Shown: positions 1-8,965 of the stretch, in pieces
Layout: every line of letters starts with the position of its first letter
Position numbering within the stretch: the stretch's first letter is position 1
Assembly (NCBI GenBank): GCA_965232105.1
Contig: OZ246956.1
Coordinates: 1,178,001 to 1,242,000, forward strand
DNA: 64,000 nt
Source of the DNA: Multivorans sp965232105
GTDB taxonomy: Bacteria; Acidobacteriota; Thermoanaerobaculia; Multivoradales; Multivoraceae
Direction of reading: 5' to 3'
Program-made: the position numbers and the translations under genes
The notes under the pieces: model-generated
Databases searched by the model: none
Told to the model about the DNA's origin: nothing
What the model saw: only the letters and a program-made list of their open reading frames with translations

Positions 1-102
1 TCGCACCAGGAAGAAGTCGTCCGCGTCATCACCGAGTTCATCGACGGGCTCGATGACCAGGGCGACGAGGGTCCGGAGGAATCGCAAGAGGACCGCCAGT
101 GA
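1..102 (+). CDS. C-terminal fragment of an unidentified protein (possibly alpha/beta hydrolase)
   Basis: The first 33 codons are open in frame 1 and end in TGA at 100-102. The fragment reads SHQEEVVRVITEFIDGLDDQ followed by an acidic tail. A His followed by a glutamate-rich helix is how many alpha/beta hydrolases end, so that is a weak guess. The TGA overlaps the GTG start of the next gene (GTGA at 99-102), which suggests translational coupling in one operon. The start and catalytic core lie outside the window. Confidence 0.45.
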   Translation, partial: SHQEEVVRVITEFIDGLDDQGDEGPEESQEDRQ

Positions 103-1127
103 GAGCCCTCGTCTTCGGCGTGCTATGCCTCGTCTTCTCCCCGCTCCTGCTCGTCGGTTCGATGGTGTTCGCCTTCAAGGTCCGATTCGTCAACATGCCG
201 CGGGGCATCTCCGGCACCGCGTACGAGCCCTACATGGCCCGGCTGGCCCTCCACCTGATCGGGAGCCGGCGCGACGACGTTTCCGAGCGCATCGCGCCAC
301 ACCTGCCGGCGTTGTCGCCCCTGATCATGGGTCTACTGATGAAGCCGATGACCCTGGCTTCGCGGTGGAGCGGTTTCCGCGGTTCGTTCTTCGCCTATCC
401 GGGCCCGCGGCCGTCGACGTTGATGACCTTCATCAGCCACCGCACGCACTTCTTCGACACGGCCATCGCCGCCGCGGCCGCCGAGGACAGCCCGATCCGC
501 CAGTTCGTCTTCCTCGGCGCGGGCTGGGACACGCGCGCGTACGGTGGGCTGCCGGAAGGAGCCGACCCGGCCGGCGCCGGCGTGAAGTTCTTCGAGGTCG
601 ACGAGCCGCCCACGCAGCAGGCCAAGGTCGAGGCCCTGCGGGCAGCCGGCGTCGACTGCAACAACGTCACATTCGCGCCGACCGACTTCAACCAGCAGTC
701 CTGGCTGGATTCACTGAAGGAGCACGGCTTCGATCCGGACCAACCGACCTTCATCCTCTGGGAAGGCGTCACGATGTACCTGGACGACGCGGCCGTCTCG
801 AAGACGTTGGCCGAAGTCGCGGGGCTCGCGCCCGGCTCGCGCATGGCCTTCGACTTCTTCAGCCGGGAACTCGTGCTCGGCCGAAAGCCCTACGCCGCGA
901 TGGGGACGTACATGAGATACATCCTGAAGTCGTTCTACGGCGAGAGCATGCACTTCGGCATCTCGACCGCCGCGCCCGCGCGTCAGCAGGTGCTCGATTT
1001 CTTCGACAGTCGCGGCCTGGACGTGGAAAACCTCGAGTCGCTCGGCCGGGAGGCTGGCCGCAGCACGCCGATCGGCGGTCTGGTCCTCGCAGCCGTGCCG
1101 GACCGGCCAGTTGCGGATCGGGCATGA
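99..1127 (+). CDS. class I SAM-dependent methyltransferase, LCMT/TIGR00027-like
   Basis: This 342-residue protein has the features of the leucine carboxyl methyltransferase-like family. The SAM-binding glycine loop is FLGAGWDTRAYG near residue 147. The acidic residue after strand 2 sits in FFEVDEPPTQQAK, and the strand-4 motif is LWEGVTMYLDD. Family members transfer a methyl group from SAM to carboxyl or hydroxyl groups of small molecules; the substrate cannot be read here. The hydrophobic N-terminus (residues 2-22) suggests a membrane anchor or signal. The GTG start overlaps the preceding stop. The stop overlaps the next start (ATGA at 1124-1127), so this gene sits in a tightly coupled operon with a PhyH-type dioxygenase. 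Confidence 0.85.
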   Translation: MRALVFGVLCLVFSPLLLVGSMVFAFKVRFVNMPRGISGTAYEPYMARLALHLIGSRRDDVSERIAPHLPALSPLIMGLLMKPMTLASRWSGFRGSFFAYPGPRPSTLMTFISHRTHFFDTAIAAAAAEDSPIRQFVFLGAGWDTRAYGGLPEGADPAGAGVKFFEVDEPPTQQAKVEALRAAGVDCNNVTFAPTDFNQQSWLDSLKEHGFDPDQPTFILWEGVTMYLDDAAVSKTLAEVAGLAPGSRMAFDFFSRELVLGRKPYAAMGTYMRYILKSFYGESMHFGISTAAPARQQVLDFFDSRGLDVENLESLGREAGRSTPIGGLVLAAVPDRPVADRA

Positions 1128-1945
1128 CGCCGAAGCTCCATCCACTCAACCAGGACTTCCGCTGGGCGCCGCGAGGCGGCCCGTACCGGCGCATCTCTTC
1201 CGAGCAGGCCCGCCAGTGGAGCGAGCAGGGCTTCTTCGTGCTCGAGGACGCGGTCGAGCCCTCCACGCTCGAGCGCCTGATCGCCGAGATCGACCCCTGG
1301 GAAGCCGAGCGCGAAGAGTGGCTGCGCCAGCAACCGCAGGGGCGCCGCTTCATCGCTCGCGCCGACGAGATCACCTTCACCGTCCACCTGGTGCTTCGCT
1401 CGACCTTTCTCCGCGACTTCTGTGCCGGGCCTCTCTTTCGCGATCTCGCCTGGGACCTCGTGGGTCCCGACGTTCGGCTCTACTGGGACCAGGCGGTCTA
1501 CAAGAAGCCGAGCGTTCCAGCCCCCTTCCCGTGGCATCAGGACAACGGCTACGGGTTCCTCGAACCGCAGAGCTATCTCACCTGCTGGATCGCACTGACC
1601 GACGCCACGACCAGCAACGGGTGCCCCCGGGTGCTTCCGGGACTGCACCGCCACGGCACTCTCGAGCACTGGACCACGGATCTCGGCTACTGCTGTGCCG
1701 ACGAAGATGCCGAAGGACTCGCCGCACCGGCCAAGGCTGGCAGCATCGTCGTCTTCTCGTCACTCACGCCGCACGCCACCGGGCCGAATCTCACCTCCGA
1801 AGTCCGCAAGGCCTACATCGTTCAGCTCGCCCCGGACGGGGCCCGCCGCATGGAGCCCGACGAGAGTGCCGGCGGCTACCGGCCCGTTCTCCAGAACGAC
1901 CCGGATCGACAGTTCTCCATCCTCAGAAGCGGACGCCGACCTTGA
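1124..1945 (+). CDS. phytanoyl-CoA dioxygenase (PhyH) family protein
   Basis: A 273-residue Fe(II)/2-oxoglutarate oxygenase of the PhyH family. The iron-binding H-x-D is visible as WHQDN (His138, Asp140) and the distal His in SLTPHATGPN, with an Arg in the following strand (RKAY) for 2-oxoglutarate. Such enzymes hydroxylate lipids or small natural products in the cytosol. The ATG overlaps the stop of the methyltransferase, and no better start exists upstream because an earlier start would run through that gene. Its 3' end overlaps the convergent TonB-receptor gene by 23 bp. Together with the methyltransferase it may tailor a small molecule (inference). It is one of three PhyH paralogues in the window. 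Confidence 0.88.
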   Translation: MTPKLHPLNQDFRWAPRGGPYRRISSEQARQWSEQGFFVLEDAVEPSTLERLIAEIDPWEAEREEWLRQQPQGRRFIARADEITFTVHLVLRSTFLRDFCAGPLFRDLAWDLVGPDVRLYWDQAVYKKPSVPAPFPWHQDNGYGFLEPQSYLTCWIALTDATTSNGCPRVLPGLHRHGTLEHWTTDLGYCCADEDAEGLAAPAKAGSIVVFSSLTPHATGPNLTSEVRKAYIVQLAPDGARRMEPDESAGGYRPVLQNDPDRQFSILRSGRRP

Positions 1946-4610
1946 GGCGGAACTCCCGCGTGTACTGGTAGGTGTCGAGGGAGCCGAGAGGATTGCCGTT
2001 TCTCGTGTTGATCAGAATCTGAGCCTGCTCGTCCGTGACGTTGGCAACCTCGCCGCCGATGATGCCTTGCACGCCGCCCCTGATCGGGAACTGGTAGGTG
2101 GCGTTCAGGTTGAGCGTGAAGAAGTCGTCGAGCCGGTTCGCCCCTCTCTGGTCCCTGAGGGTCGTCGTGGTGATCGTCTGGCCGGACACCGGGTGCCTGA
2201 CCTGGGTGGCGGGCTGCAATCCCCAGGGCTGGCCGTCGGCCAGGTGCGCGCTGGCACTGGTCATCAGGTCATGGCTGCCGAACCTCCAGCGCTTCATGCC
2301 GACGACGTTGACGATGTGTTCCCGCTGGTAGCTGATCGGTCCGAACCAGTTGGGGCCACTGGTGGGATTGAGAATCCCGGTCGAAACCTCGATGCCCCCG
2401 AAACCCTCCAGGTGGTCGTCGTTGTCGTTGCGGGACTCGTTGTTGCCTTCGTTCCAGTCCCTCGCGTAGTTCATCTGCAGCGACCAGTCGTCGCGAAACG
2501 CCCGGTTGAGCTGGAGCAGAATGCCCTCGTACTCGCGTCTGTTCTGCGGCCAGTTTCTCAGGTCGCGAACGACCGCGCCGTGCTCGTCGAACTGCAGGGT
2601 GCTGTGGAACATGTTCTCCATATCCCACGAGGTCACGCGCGACTTGAAGACCCAGTTGTTCGAGAACTGCCAGTCGAAGCCAACCGAGATCTCGTCCTTG
2701 TAGTAGGGCTCGACGGAGGAACTCAGGGGGTCACGGGGCTCGACGCGGCGCTGGAAGATGTCGTAGAGCTCCGTCTCGGGATTCCACCCGTACTGCGTGT
2801 AGGCGTTCTCGCCATTGGCGCCGGCCGTGAACTCCGTGAAGACGACACCGAGGCCGATGTAGTCGTAGTAGCGGCCGGCGGATGCCCGAACGAGCATCCT
2901 GCCGTCGGCGTTGAGGTCGTAGACCGCCGACAGGCGCGGCGCCACCTTCTGGTAGTCCATGACTTTCTGGCCGAGGTTGTTTTTGATGTCCTGGGTGTCC
3001 TGGCGCAGGCCAAGGCTGACGGTGAGGTGGTCACCGACCGTGATGCGGTCCTGGACGTAGGCAGCACCTATGCCGCTGGTAAAGGCGGTGTTGCAAGGGA
3101 CGGGGCAGTCGAAGACCCGTTTGTTGACCGGGCTCGCGTAACCGCCGGGCAGCGAACGGCCGTAGCCGCGGCCGCGATACTCGGTACCGATACTCGTGAT
3201 CGTCGCAAAGGCGACGTCCTGGACGTCGATGCCGCCCTTGAACTCGTGCTTGCCCCTGAAGAAGGTCAGCGAGGCATTCGCCTGATCGCGCGGGAAGTCG
3301 TTCCCACCCGCGCCGAGGCGATTCACGGGAGCGTTGTAGCGCCGACCGTCGGCGAGATCCCGATAGCGGAAGTTGTTGCCGTCGGGCGTGTCGGGAGACG
3401 CGCCGGGAAGGATCTCTGCCGGCGGGGAACCGATGCGCGCCGTCACGAGCTCGCGGTTGGCGGCCTTGGCTTCGAGAAACGCCGAGTCGGTCAGGGCGAA
3501 GCTCCAGGTCAGGGTCTGGATTCTGTTGTTCCAACTGTTCCTGGTGACCGAGTAGATGTCGCCGGCCGACCCGGGTGGATTGAGGCGGCCTGACGGGGAG
3601 TCGATCACGGTCAACGCAAGCTGGTGACGGTCGTTGGGCTGGGTGTTGACCTTGCCGACGAGTGGCTCGGCCGTGCGGTTCGTATTGATCGTGTTGCCGT
3701 CGCGGGTCAGGTCGAGCCGGTTGTCGTTCATCTCGCTCAGGGAGGCATAGAACCAGGCCTTGTCGCGGAAGAGCGGCCCGCCGAGACCGGTCTCGTAGCT
3801 GTTGATCATGGAATCCGGCCGCTCCATCTCAAGCCAGTTCTCGGCGCGCCACGCCGGGTTCTGGCCGATGTAGAGGAAGTCGCCGTGGAACTCGTTCGTG
3901 CCGGTCTTGATCGTCGTGTTCATCACGCCGCTGACCCCCCGGCCGTATTCGGCGCTGAACCCGGCGGATTCCATGCGGTTCTCGGAGATCACCGTCGACG
4001 GCATGTAGAAGGTCATTTCGCCGCCGCGACGGTTGTGGGAGATGTCGACGCCGTCGATGAAGAGGACGTTCTCCTGGCCGATGCCGCCGTTGACCCCGGG
4101 TGACTGATCGAACTCCTGGTTCTGGGACACCACGCCGGCCATCAGTTTCATGTTCGACCAGTAGTTCCGCGTGGCCTGGGGGACGTGCTCGAGCTCCTCT
4201 TCCCCGAGCGCGGCAACGGAGCCGGTGTCGTACTTCGTGATCAACGCCGCCTCGGAGGTGACGGTGATCTCCTCCGCCGTGGCGCCGAGAGTGAGGTCGA
4301 CGTCCTCGCGCTTCCCCAGTTCGAGGCTGACGGCGCGCTCTGCCGAGCCCAGGCCCTCGAGGTCGGCGGTGACGGTGTAGCTGCCGGCCTGGAGAAGGGC
4401 GAAGCGATAGTCGCCGTTGGCGTCGGTGATCTCGGTCCTCGTGTTCTGAGGGCCGGTCAGGGTCACGCTGACGCCCGGCAAGGCGTCACCCTGGGCGTCC
4501 GTTACCGTGCCGTCGATGGTCGATGTCTGCGGGCCGTCAGCCGGAAGCGGCGACGTGCAGATGGCGATGGCGAAGATCCAGATAGCGGACCGGATGGCGG
4601 TGGTCTTCAC
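1923..4610 (-). CDS. TonB-dependent receptor with N-terminal carboxypeptidase-regulatory-like domain
   Basis: An 895-residue outer-membrane transporter. After a signal peptide (first ~24 residues) comes a carboxypeptidase-regulatory-like/CNA-B type beta domain (about 30-115) with DAQGDALPGVSVTLTGP and the DANGDYRF motif. The plug domain follows and then a long beta-barrel. The last residue is Phe (LKVGVRF), as expected for a BAM-inserted barrel. This Oar/SusC-like architecture is common in Acidobacteriota and Bacteroidota and usually imports oligosaccharides, peptides or chelates. The ligand is not evident. The gene runs opposite to the two genes before it and overlaps the upstream neighbour's 3' end by 23 bp. 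Confidence 0.92.
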   Translation of the reverse strand: MKTTAIRSAIWIFAIAICTSPLPADGPQTSTIDGTVTDAQGDALPGVSVTLTGPQNTRTEITDANGDYRFALLQAGSYTVTADLEGLGSAERAVSLELGKREDVDLTLGATAEEITVTSEAALITKYDTGSVAALGEEELEHVPQATRNYWSNMKLMAGVVSQNQEFDQSPGVNGGIGQENVLFIDGVDISHNRRGGEMTFYMPSTVISENRMESAGFSAEYGRGVSGVMNTTIKTGTNEFHGDFLYIGQNPAWRAENWLEMERPDSMINSYETGLGGPLFRDKAWFYASLSEMNDNRLDLTRDGNTINTNRTAEPLVGKVNTQPNDRHQLALTVIDSPSGRLNPPGSAGDIYSVTRNSWNNRIQTLTWSFALTDSAFLEAKAANRELVTARIGSPPAEILPGASPDTPDGNNFRYRDLADGRRYNAPVNRLGAGGNDFPRDQANASLTFFRGKHEFKGGIDVQDVAFATITSIGTEYRGRGYGRSLPGGYASPVNKRVFDCPVPCNTAFTSGIGAAYVQDRITVGDHLTVSLGLRQDTQDIKNNLGQKVMDYQKVAPRLSAVYDLNADGRMLVRASAGRYYDYIGLGVVFTEFTAGANGENAYTQYGWNPETELYDIFQRRVEPRDPLSSSVEPYYKDEISVGFDWQFSNNWVFKSRVTSWDMENMFHSTLQFDEHGAVVRDLRNWPQNRREYEGILLQLNRAFRDDWSLQMNYARDWNEGNNESRNDNDDHLEGFGGIEVSTGILNPTSGPNWFGPISYQREHIVNVVGMKRWRFGSHDLMTSASAHLADGQPWGLQPATQVRHPVSGQTITTTTLRDQRGANRLDDFFTLNLNATYQFPIRGGVQGIIGGEVANVTDEQAQILINTRNGNPLGSLDTYQYTREFRLKVGVRF

Positions 4611-4881
4611 GATTCTCCCCTCCAGGTTTGCGACCCGGTGGAATCGGAGTCTCCTGTTGAAGGCCCCCGCCGGGTGCCGTTGGAAACTGCCAGCTTGAGG
4701 TGCGCTCCTCTCCTGTCCTTGGGAGATCGAGCGCCAACACTCTGTTGGAAGTTCCTACAACGTTAGCACGGATGGAGCGGAGGTGTCGAGCCCCTTCCGG
4801 GCGAGACGGGCGCGGCTCCGCGCCACCCGGGTTCCCGCCGGCATCCGGCGCGAAGCGCCGGACGCTGTGTCCTCTGAAGCG
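4611..4881. other. intergenic region upstream of TonB receptor
   Basis: A 271-bp gap between two leftward genes. It holds the leader of the TonB receptor. An imperfect dyad near 4744-4761 (GTTGGAA then TTCCTACAAC) could be an operator. A partial copy of the dispersed hairpin element lies at 4809-4861. I see no convincing promoter hexamers and no coding sequence. Confidence 0.4.
4809..4861 (+). repeat. dispersed hairpin element, partial copy (modules C-D)
   Basis: Contains the GGCGCGGCTCCGCGCC hairpin followed by CACCCGGGTTCCCGCCGG, then CCGGCGC-GAA-GCGCCGG. It matches the right half of the full-length copy at 42403-42520. The left (ACTGGGTGCGCC) end is missing. It lies between two genes on the same strand. 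Confidence 0.7.
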
Positions 4882-6063
4882 CTAAATGGCCAGATCGTTC
4901 AGGTTGTAGTCGCGGATCACGCGCTCGAACGTCTCGTCGTTGAAGCGGAAGTCGTCCTCCAGGCCGGCGAAGGGCTCGTAGACGAACGACGGCTCATCGG
5001 GCCGGTGCTGCCGGCGGGCGTCGACCGCCACGGCGATCACCGACGAGCGATCGAAGATGCGCTGGGCGTCGTGGACGACCTCGTCGGCCTCGACGCCGAG
5101 CGCTCCCTTCTGTCCCTCCACCGACTTGCGGCGGTGGAAGCCGAAGGTGAGCGAGATGCGCAGTTCCGATGACGTGTTGGCGAACGAGGCGTGGAGCATC
5201 TGGCGGTTGACGATCGTCACGTCGCCGGCGTCGCAGACGAGCGGCAGGGCCCCGGGGAGCTGCTCGCTTCCTCCGTTCTCCCGGACCCGCGCCTCGATGT
5301 CGATCTTGCCGAGCTTGTGCGTGCCCGGCGCCACCCAAAGGCAGCTCGCCGGAGCCGTGGGGTAGAGCTGCACCTGGAAGTTGAAGCCGTGGATGCCTTC
5401 GTCCCAGTCCGGAGAACCCCAATGGGTCACGCCGTCCTGGTGCCATGCCACGGAACTGCCGAGACCCGGCTGCTTGACGAAGATCGAATCGTTGAAGGGC
5501 ACGAAGTCGTCGCCGTTGATCGCCGCCGCGATCTCGAGGAGGCGCGGGTGGCCATAGAGCCGCAATCCGGAGGGCATCGCCTGGCACATGGAACTCATGA
5601 GGAAGACGATGTCCGCGGGCGCGTCCTCGTCGGGTAGCGGCTGTGTCATCTGTGACGGGTGACGTCCGCTGAGAAGCCCGGTGCCGCCCCACGGATCGGC
5701 CAGAGGCTTGGCGAAGAGATACGGCCGGCGGGCGTAGTCGAGCCCCAGGGCCGGGCGCCCCTGCGCGTCCACGTCCGCATCGGGACCGACCGGCGCGCGC
5801 TCCAGCATCTCGTTGACGTCGCGCCGCAGCTCGGCCACCTCTTCGCCGCCGATGAGTCCTTCGAAGATGTAGTAGCCATGCTTCCAGTACGCCGCCAGGA
5901 TGTCCGGATGGAGCCTGCCGCCGTCTGTCAGTCGAATCGGCCCCCGGTTGCCGATCTCGGCGGCGAGGCGCAGCCCCGCTTCCTGGTACGCCGCCATCCC
6001 GGCCGCGTGCTCCGCCCTAGTCGGCGCCGCCACCGGGTTGCTTGCGCTCTGGGTGTCGTTCAT
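4882..6063 (-). CDS. phytanoyl-CoA dioxygenase (PhyH) family protein
   Basis: A 393-residue Fe(II)/2-oxoglutarate oxygenase. The metal motif is WHQDG (His208, Asp210), with the distal His in QMLHASFAN and the co-substrate Arg in LRISLTFGFHRR. It is longer than the 273-residue paralogue at 1124. The extra length is an N-terminal helix region and a long insert before the core. The frame is open upstream to about 6264, but ATG 6063 is the first start that gives a family-like N-terminus. The open stretch above it overlaps the end of the next gene antiparallel-free region and lacks homology. The substrate is unknown. It is transcribed leftward like its neighbours on both sides, with a small gap each side. 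Confidence 0.88.
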   Translation of the reverse strand: MNDTQSASNPVAAPTRAEHAAGMAAYQEAGLRLAAEIGNRGPIRLTDGGRLHPDILAAYWKHGYYIFEGLIGGEEVAELRRDVNEMLERAPVGPDADVDAQGRPALGLDYARRPYLFAKPLADPWGGTGLLSGRHPSQMTQPLPDEDAPADIVFLMSSMCQAMPSGLRLYGHPRLLEIAAAINGDDFVPFNDSIFVKQPGLGSSVAWHQDGVTHWGSPDWDEGIHGFNFQVQLYPTAPASCLWVAPGTHKLGKIDIEARVRENGGSEQLPGALPLVCDAGDVTIVNRQMLHASFANTSSELRISLTFGFHRRKSVEGQKGALGVEADEVVHDAQRIFDRSSVIAVAVDARRQHRPDEPSFVYEPFAGLEDDFRFNDETFERVIRDYNLNDLAI

Positions 6064-6076
6064 GGCTGTGGAGGTG

Positions 6077-6089
6077 ATTCTAGCGCTAG
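6077..6089 (-). promoter_or_regulatory. candidate -10 element and palindrome before PhyH gene
   Basis: On the minus strand TAGAAT (6082-6077) lies 13 bases before the ATG at 6063 and overlaps the perfect palindrome CTAGCGCTAG (6080-6089). No good -35 is visible. This is a weak call. Confidence 0.3.
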
Positions 6090-6115
6090 CCCTGCCAGGC
6101 GACGACACCTGCCGC

Positions 6116-7612
6116 CTACCGGCTTGACGCCGACTCTTCAGCCGCACGCTGAAACGCCCACAGCGCGCTTCGTGTGCGGAGGTACATCGTCGCCCCGTCG
6201 ACCGCCGGTGTCGCCGTCGCCAGGTCGTCGAGGTCCGAGACGGCCAGCGGCTCAAGGGAGCCATCGCTCGGCAGCACGACGAGCTTGCCTGATCGAGACA
6301 GCAGGTAGAACTTGTCGTCGGCCACGATGGGCGACGCGTAGAAGCTGTCGACCGCTCCCTCGAGTCGGCCCTGCTCGATGAGTTCTCCGGTCGCGGAGCG
6401 GAGCGTTGTCGTGATGCCGCTGTCGTCGACCATGAGGAGGACTCCGTCGTCGACGATCGGCGAGGGGAGCTGCGGGATCTTGCGGTGATAGGTCCACCGG
6501 ACGTGGCTGGCGGTCAGGTCTCCCCGCAGGCCCGCCTCCGGCAGCTCGACGGCGAGGATGCCGTTGCGGCTGTCGAGCGCCGACTGGAAGTACGTCCAGT
6601 CTCCCTCGTCGAGGAGGCCGTCGCTCGCCAGGTCGAAGAAAGAGAAGACGTTGCGGACCAGGCCTTCCGGCGCCTCATCCTCGGAGATCTTCCCGTCACC
6701 GTCGCCGTCGTGCGCGGCGACGACTTCGCTGAAGGGATCGAGCCGGACGTGACGCCCTTCCTCGTTCAGAGGCATGGCGTAGCCGTTGATGAAGAGGACG
6801 CCGTCCTCTAGCGCCGGCGTCGACTTCATCTCGAACGAGAGACCGCTCACCCACCACAAACGCTCGCCCGTCCCGGCCGAGTAGCTGGTGAGAAAGAACG
6901 AGCCCGGCACGACGATCTGGAGCTCACCGCCTTCGGGGTGGTGGAGCACTGGCGTCGAGTGGCCGCTTCGCGCGGCCGGCCGTTCCGTGCGCCATGCGAG
7001 CTCGCCGGACCCGGCGTCGACGGCCAGGACGTAGGAGCCCCGCTGCTGGTCGACCACGAGGACCACGTTGCCCGCGGCGAGGATCGGAGAGGCGCCCATG
7101 CCGTAGAGGTTGTCGAAAGGGCCGAGAGGATGGCGCCAGAGCTCTTCACCGTCCACGGTGTAGCAAAGAAGGCCGAAGTCGCCGAAGAAGACCCAGACGC
7201 GCTCGCCGTCGGTGACCGGAGACGGCGACGCCGGTCCGTTGCGGTTGTCGAGCGTCTCGGTCCGCGACCTCGGAGCTTCGCGTCGCCAGTGCTCTGCGCC
7301 GGTCTCACGGTCGAGGGCGATCGTGTAGAGCGTTTCGCCTTCCCAAGCCGTCAGGAAGATCCGGTCCGCGCTCAGGACCGGCGACGAGTCGCCGGCCGGG
7401 ATGTCGGTCCGCCAGAGGAGGTTGCGGTCGGGTCCGACCTCGACCGGCAGCGCGCCCGCCTCGATGGCGCCGCCGCCGTTCGGCCCCCGGAACCGCGACC
7501 ATTCCGCGGTTTCGGCCGAGGCGAGCGGCGTGAGAGCAAGGGCGCTCAGGAGCGCGAGCGCCAGGAGGCCGCGCGGCAGAAAGACTGGGTGCGCCGGCCT
7601 TCTGGCCGGCAT
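6116..7612 (-). CDS. PQQ-binding-like beta-propeller protein with EF-hand insertion
   Basis: A 498-residue secreted protein with repeated propeller blades of the BamB/PQQ type, for example LYTIALDRETGAEHWRRE, SYVLAVDAGSGELAWR and LDDLATATPAVDGATMYLR. The signal peptide is MPARRPAHPV plus a hydrophobic stretch ending PLASA. In the middle is a canonical EF-hand calcium loop, DGDGDGKISEDE, followed by a degenerate second loop (DLASDGLLDEGDW). The only ATG in a sensible place (7612) lies inside the dispersed hairpin element at 7584-7630, so the element provides the start codon and basic n-region. No other ATG, GTG or TTG precedes the hydrophobic core. Enzyme activity is not evident; BamB-like scaffolding or quinoprotein-like roles are possible. 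Confidence 0.85.
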   Translation of the reverse strand: MPARRPAHPVFLPRGLLALALLSALALTPLASAETAEWSRFRGPNGGGAIEAGALPVEVGPDRNLLWRTDIPAGDSSPVLSADRIFLTAWEGETLYTIALDRETGAEHWRREAPRSRTETLDNRNGPASPSPVTDGERVWVFFGDFGLLCYTVDGEELWRHPLGPFDNLYGMGASPILAAGNVVLVVDQQRGSYVLAVDAGSGELAWRTERPAARSGHSTPVLHHPEGGELQIVVPGSFFLTSYSAGTGERLWWVSGLSFEMKSTPALEDGVLFINGYAMPLNEEGRHVRLDPFSEVVAAHDGDGDGKISEDEAPEGLVRNVFSFFDLASDGLLDEGDWTYFQSALDSRNGILAVELPEAGLRGDLTASHVRWTYHRKIPQLPSPIVDDGVLLMVDDSGITTTLRSATGELIEQGRLEGAVDSFYASPIVADDKFYLLSRSGKLVVLPSDGSLEPLAVSDLDDLATATPAVDGATMYLRTRSALWAFQRAAEESASSR

Positions 7613-7630
7613 CCGGCGCGAAGCGCCGGC
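7584..7630 (+). repeat. dispersed hairpin element, short form
   Basis: Starts ACTGGGTGCGCCGGCC, with the hairpin GCCGGCC-TTCT-GGCCGGC, then CCGGCGC-GAA-GCGCCGG. It is the short form, in which the two internal hairpins of the full-length copies are absent. It lies between two leftward genes, and on the minus strand it contains the start codon of the downstream gene. Confidence 0.85.
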
Positions 7631-7668
7631 CTCTGGGAGTTCTGCCGCGCTGACTGGCGCTGGCTGGT

Positions 7669-8895
7669 TCAAAGCAGATCGCCGCCACAAGCCGAAGCAC
7701 ACGTACCGTGCGCCTCGAACGCCTGCACGACGTTCTTGCCGGTGCGCCAGCGATGGACCTCGTCCGGCCCGTCGACGAGACGCTGGGCGCGGATGCCGCG
7801 GTACCAGCCGGCCAGTGGCGTGTCCATGCTGTAGCCCAGGGCGCCGTGGAGCTGGAGCGCGGTGTCGACCACCTTGTGCACCATGTTGGCGAGGAAGACC
7901 TTGGCGATGCCGTTCTCGTTGCGCAGGTCCATGCCCTTCTCCGCCTTGTAGGCGATGTGGAGCAGCATGAGCCGGGCCTTGTAGAGCTCGGCCGCGCAGT
8001 CGGCGAGCATCCAGCGAACCCCCTGGCGGTCGGCGAGGCGCTTGCCGAACGTCACCCGCTTCACCGTGTGCCCGACGGCGAGGTCGAGAGCGCGCTGCGC
8101 CATCGCCACGTTGTGCATGCCGTGACGCAGCCGGCCGTAGGCGAGACGGTGCTGGCCCATCGCGAAGCCCTGGCCGCGGCCGCCGAGGAGGTTCTCCTTC
8201 GGGACGATGAGGTTCTCGATGTGGATCTCCGAGTGCGAGCCTCCGAGCTTCAGGCCGAGATCCGTGTGCGGCTGCATCGTCTCGATGTTGCGGATGATCC
8301 GGTAGCCCGGGTTCGGCAGTTCGACGAGGAAGGTCGAGAACTGCCGGTGGCGGGCGACGTCCGGATCGGTCTTCGCCATGACGAGGGCGACGTCGGCGAC
8401 GCTCGCGGAGGAGCTGAACCACTTCTCGCCGTTCAGCACGTAGTTGTCGCCGTCGAGGACGGCCGAGGTCTGCATGCCCGTGGCGTCGGCGCCGGCGGCT
8501 CGTTCCGTCATCGAGTAGCAGATGCGCTTCTCGCCAGCCAGGAGTGGCGTCAGGAAGCGCTCCTTCTGGTCCTCGGTGCCGTTCTCGAGCAACGTCAGCA
8601 TGGTCGCGTCGTCGGGACCCTGCGTGTTGAGGGAGAGCGCTCCGAGGAAGCTCTCGCCAAGTTCCATCTGGACCAGCGCGTTGGCCAGCGGCCTCAGGCC
8701 CATGCCGCCGTACTCCTCCGGGATGAAGGGGCACCACAGCCCCTGCGACCTCGCCTTCGCGCGGAGCCCGGCCAGCACCTCGTCGAAGCTCTCCGGCGTG
8801 CATCCCGCTTCGGCCGGGATGCACTCGTTCTGAACGAACTCGCGCACCTTGGCGCGCACCGCCTTGGTCTCTTGTGGAATCTCGAAGTCGATCAA
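7669..8895 (-). CDS. acyl-CoA dehydrogenase family protein
   Basis: A 408-residue flavoprotein that fits the acyl-CoA dehydrogenase fold: an N-terminal helical domain, a middle beta domain with YSMTERAAGADA and NGEKWFSSSAS (FAD and acyl contacts), and a C-terminal helical domain with TFGKRLADRQ and LQLHGALGYS. The end RLVDGPDEVHRW resembles the ACAD10/11-like group rather than short-chain dehydrogenases with the late catalytic Glu. The likely reaction is alpha,beta-dehydrogenation of an acyl-CoA with electrons passed to ETF. A GGAGAG ribosome site precedes the ATG. It may be co-transcribed with the propeller gene downstream, separated by the hairpin element. Confidence 0.9.
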   Translation of the reverse strand: MIDFEIPQETKAVRAKVREFVQNECIPAEAGCTPESFDEVLAGLRAKARSQGLWCPFIPEEYGGMGLRPLANALVQMELGESFLGALSLNTQGPDDATMLTLLENGTEDQKERFLTPLLAGEKRICYSMTERAAGADATGMQTSAVLDGDNYVLNGEKWFSSSASVADVALVMAKTDPDVARHRQFSTFLVELPNPGYRIIRNIETMQPHTDLGLKLGGSHSEIHIENLIVPKENLLGGRGQGFAMGQHRLAYGRLRHGMHNVAMAQRALDLAVGHTVKRVTFGKRLADRQGVRWMLADCAAELYKARLMLLHIAYKAEKGMDLRNENGIAKVFLANMVHKVVDTALQLHGALGYSMDTPLAGWYRGIRAQRLVDGPDEVHRWRTGKNVVQAFEAHGTCASACGGDLL

Positions 8896-8965
8896 ACGTC
8901 TCTCCTTCAGTGATTGCGTCGCGGACCGTCGCAGGACGACCGCGAAGTCGTTTCTTATGCGACCC

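Noticed and set aside
53..1123. N-terminal extension of the PhyH gene at 1124
   Set aside because: It is open only because of base composition and runs through the methyltransferase gene in another frame; the family fold starts at 1124.
7613..8824. N-terminal extension of the propeller gene into the acyl-CoA dehydrogenase
   Set aside because: It is out of frame with a real gene and has no homology; the signal peptide begins at 7612.
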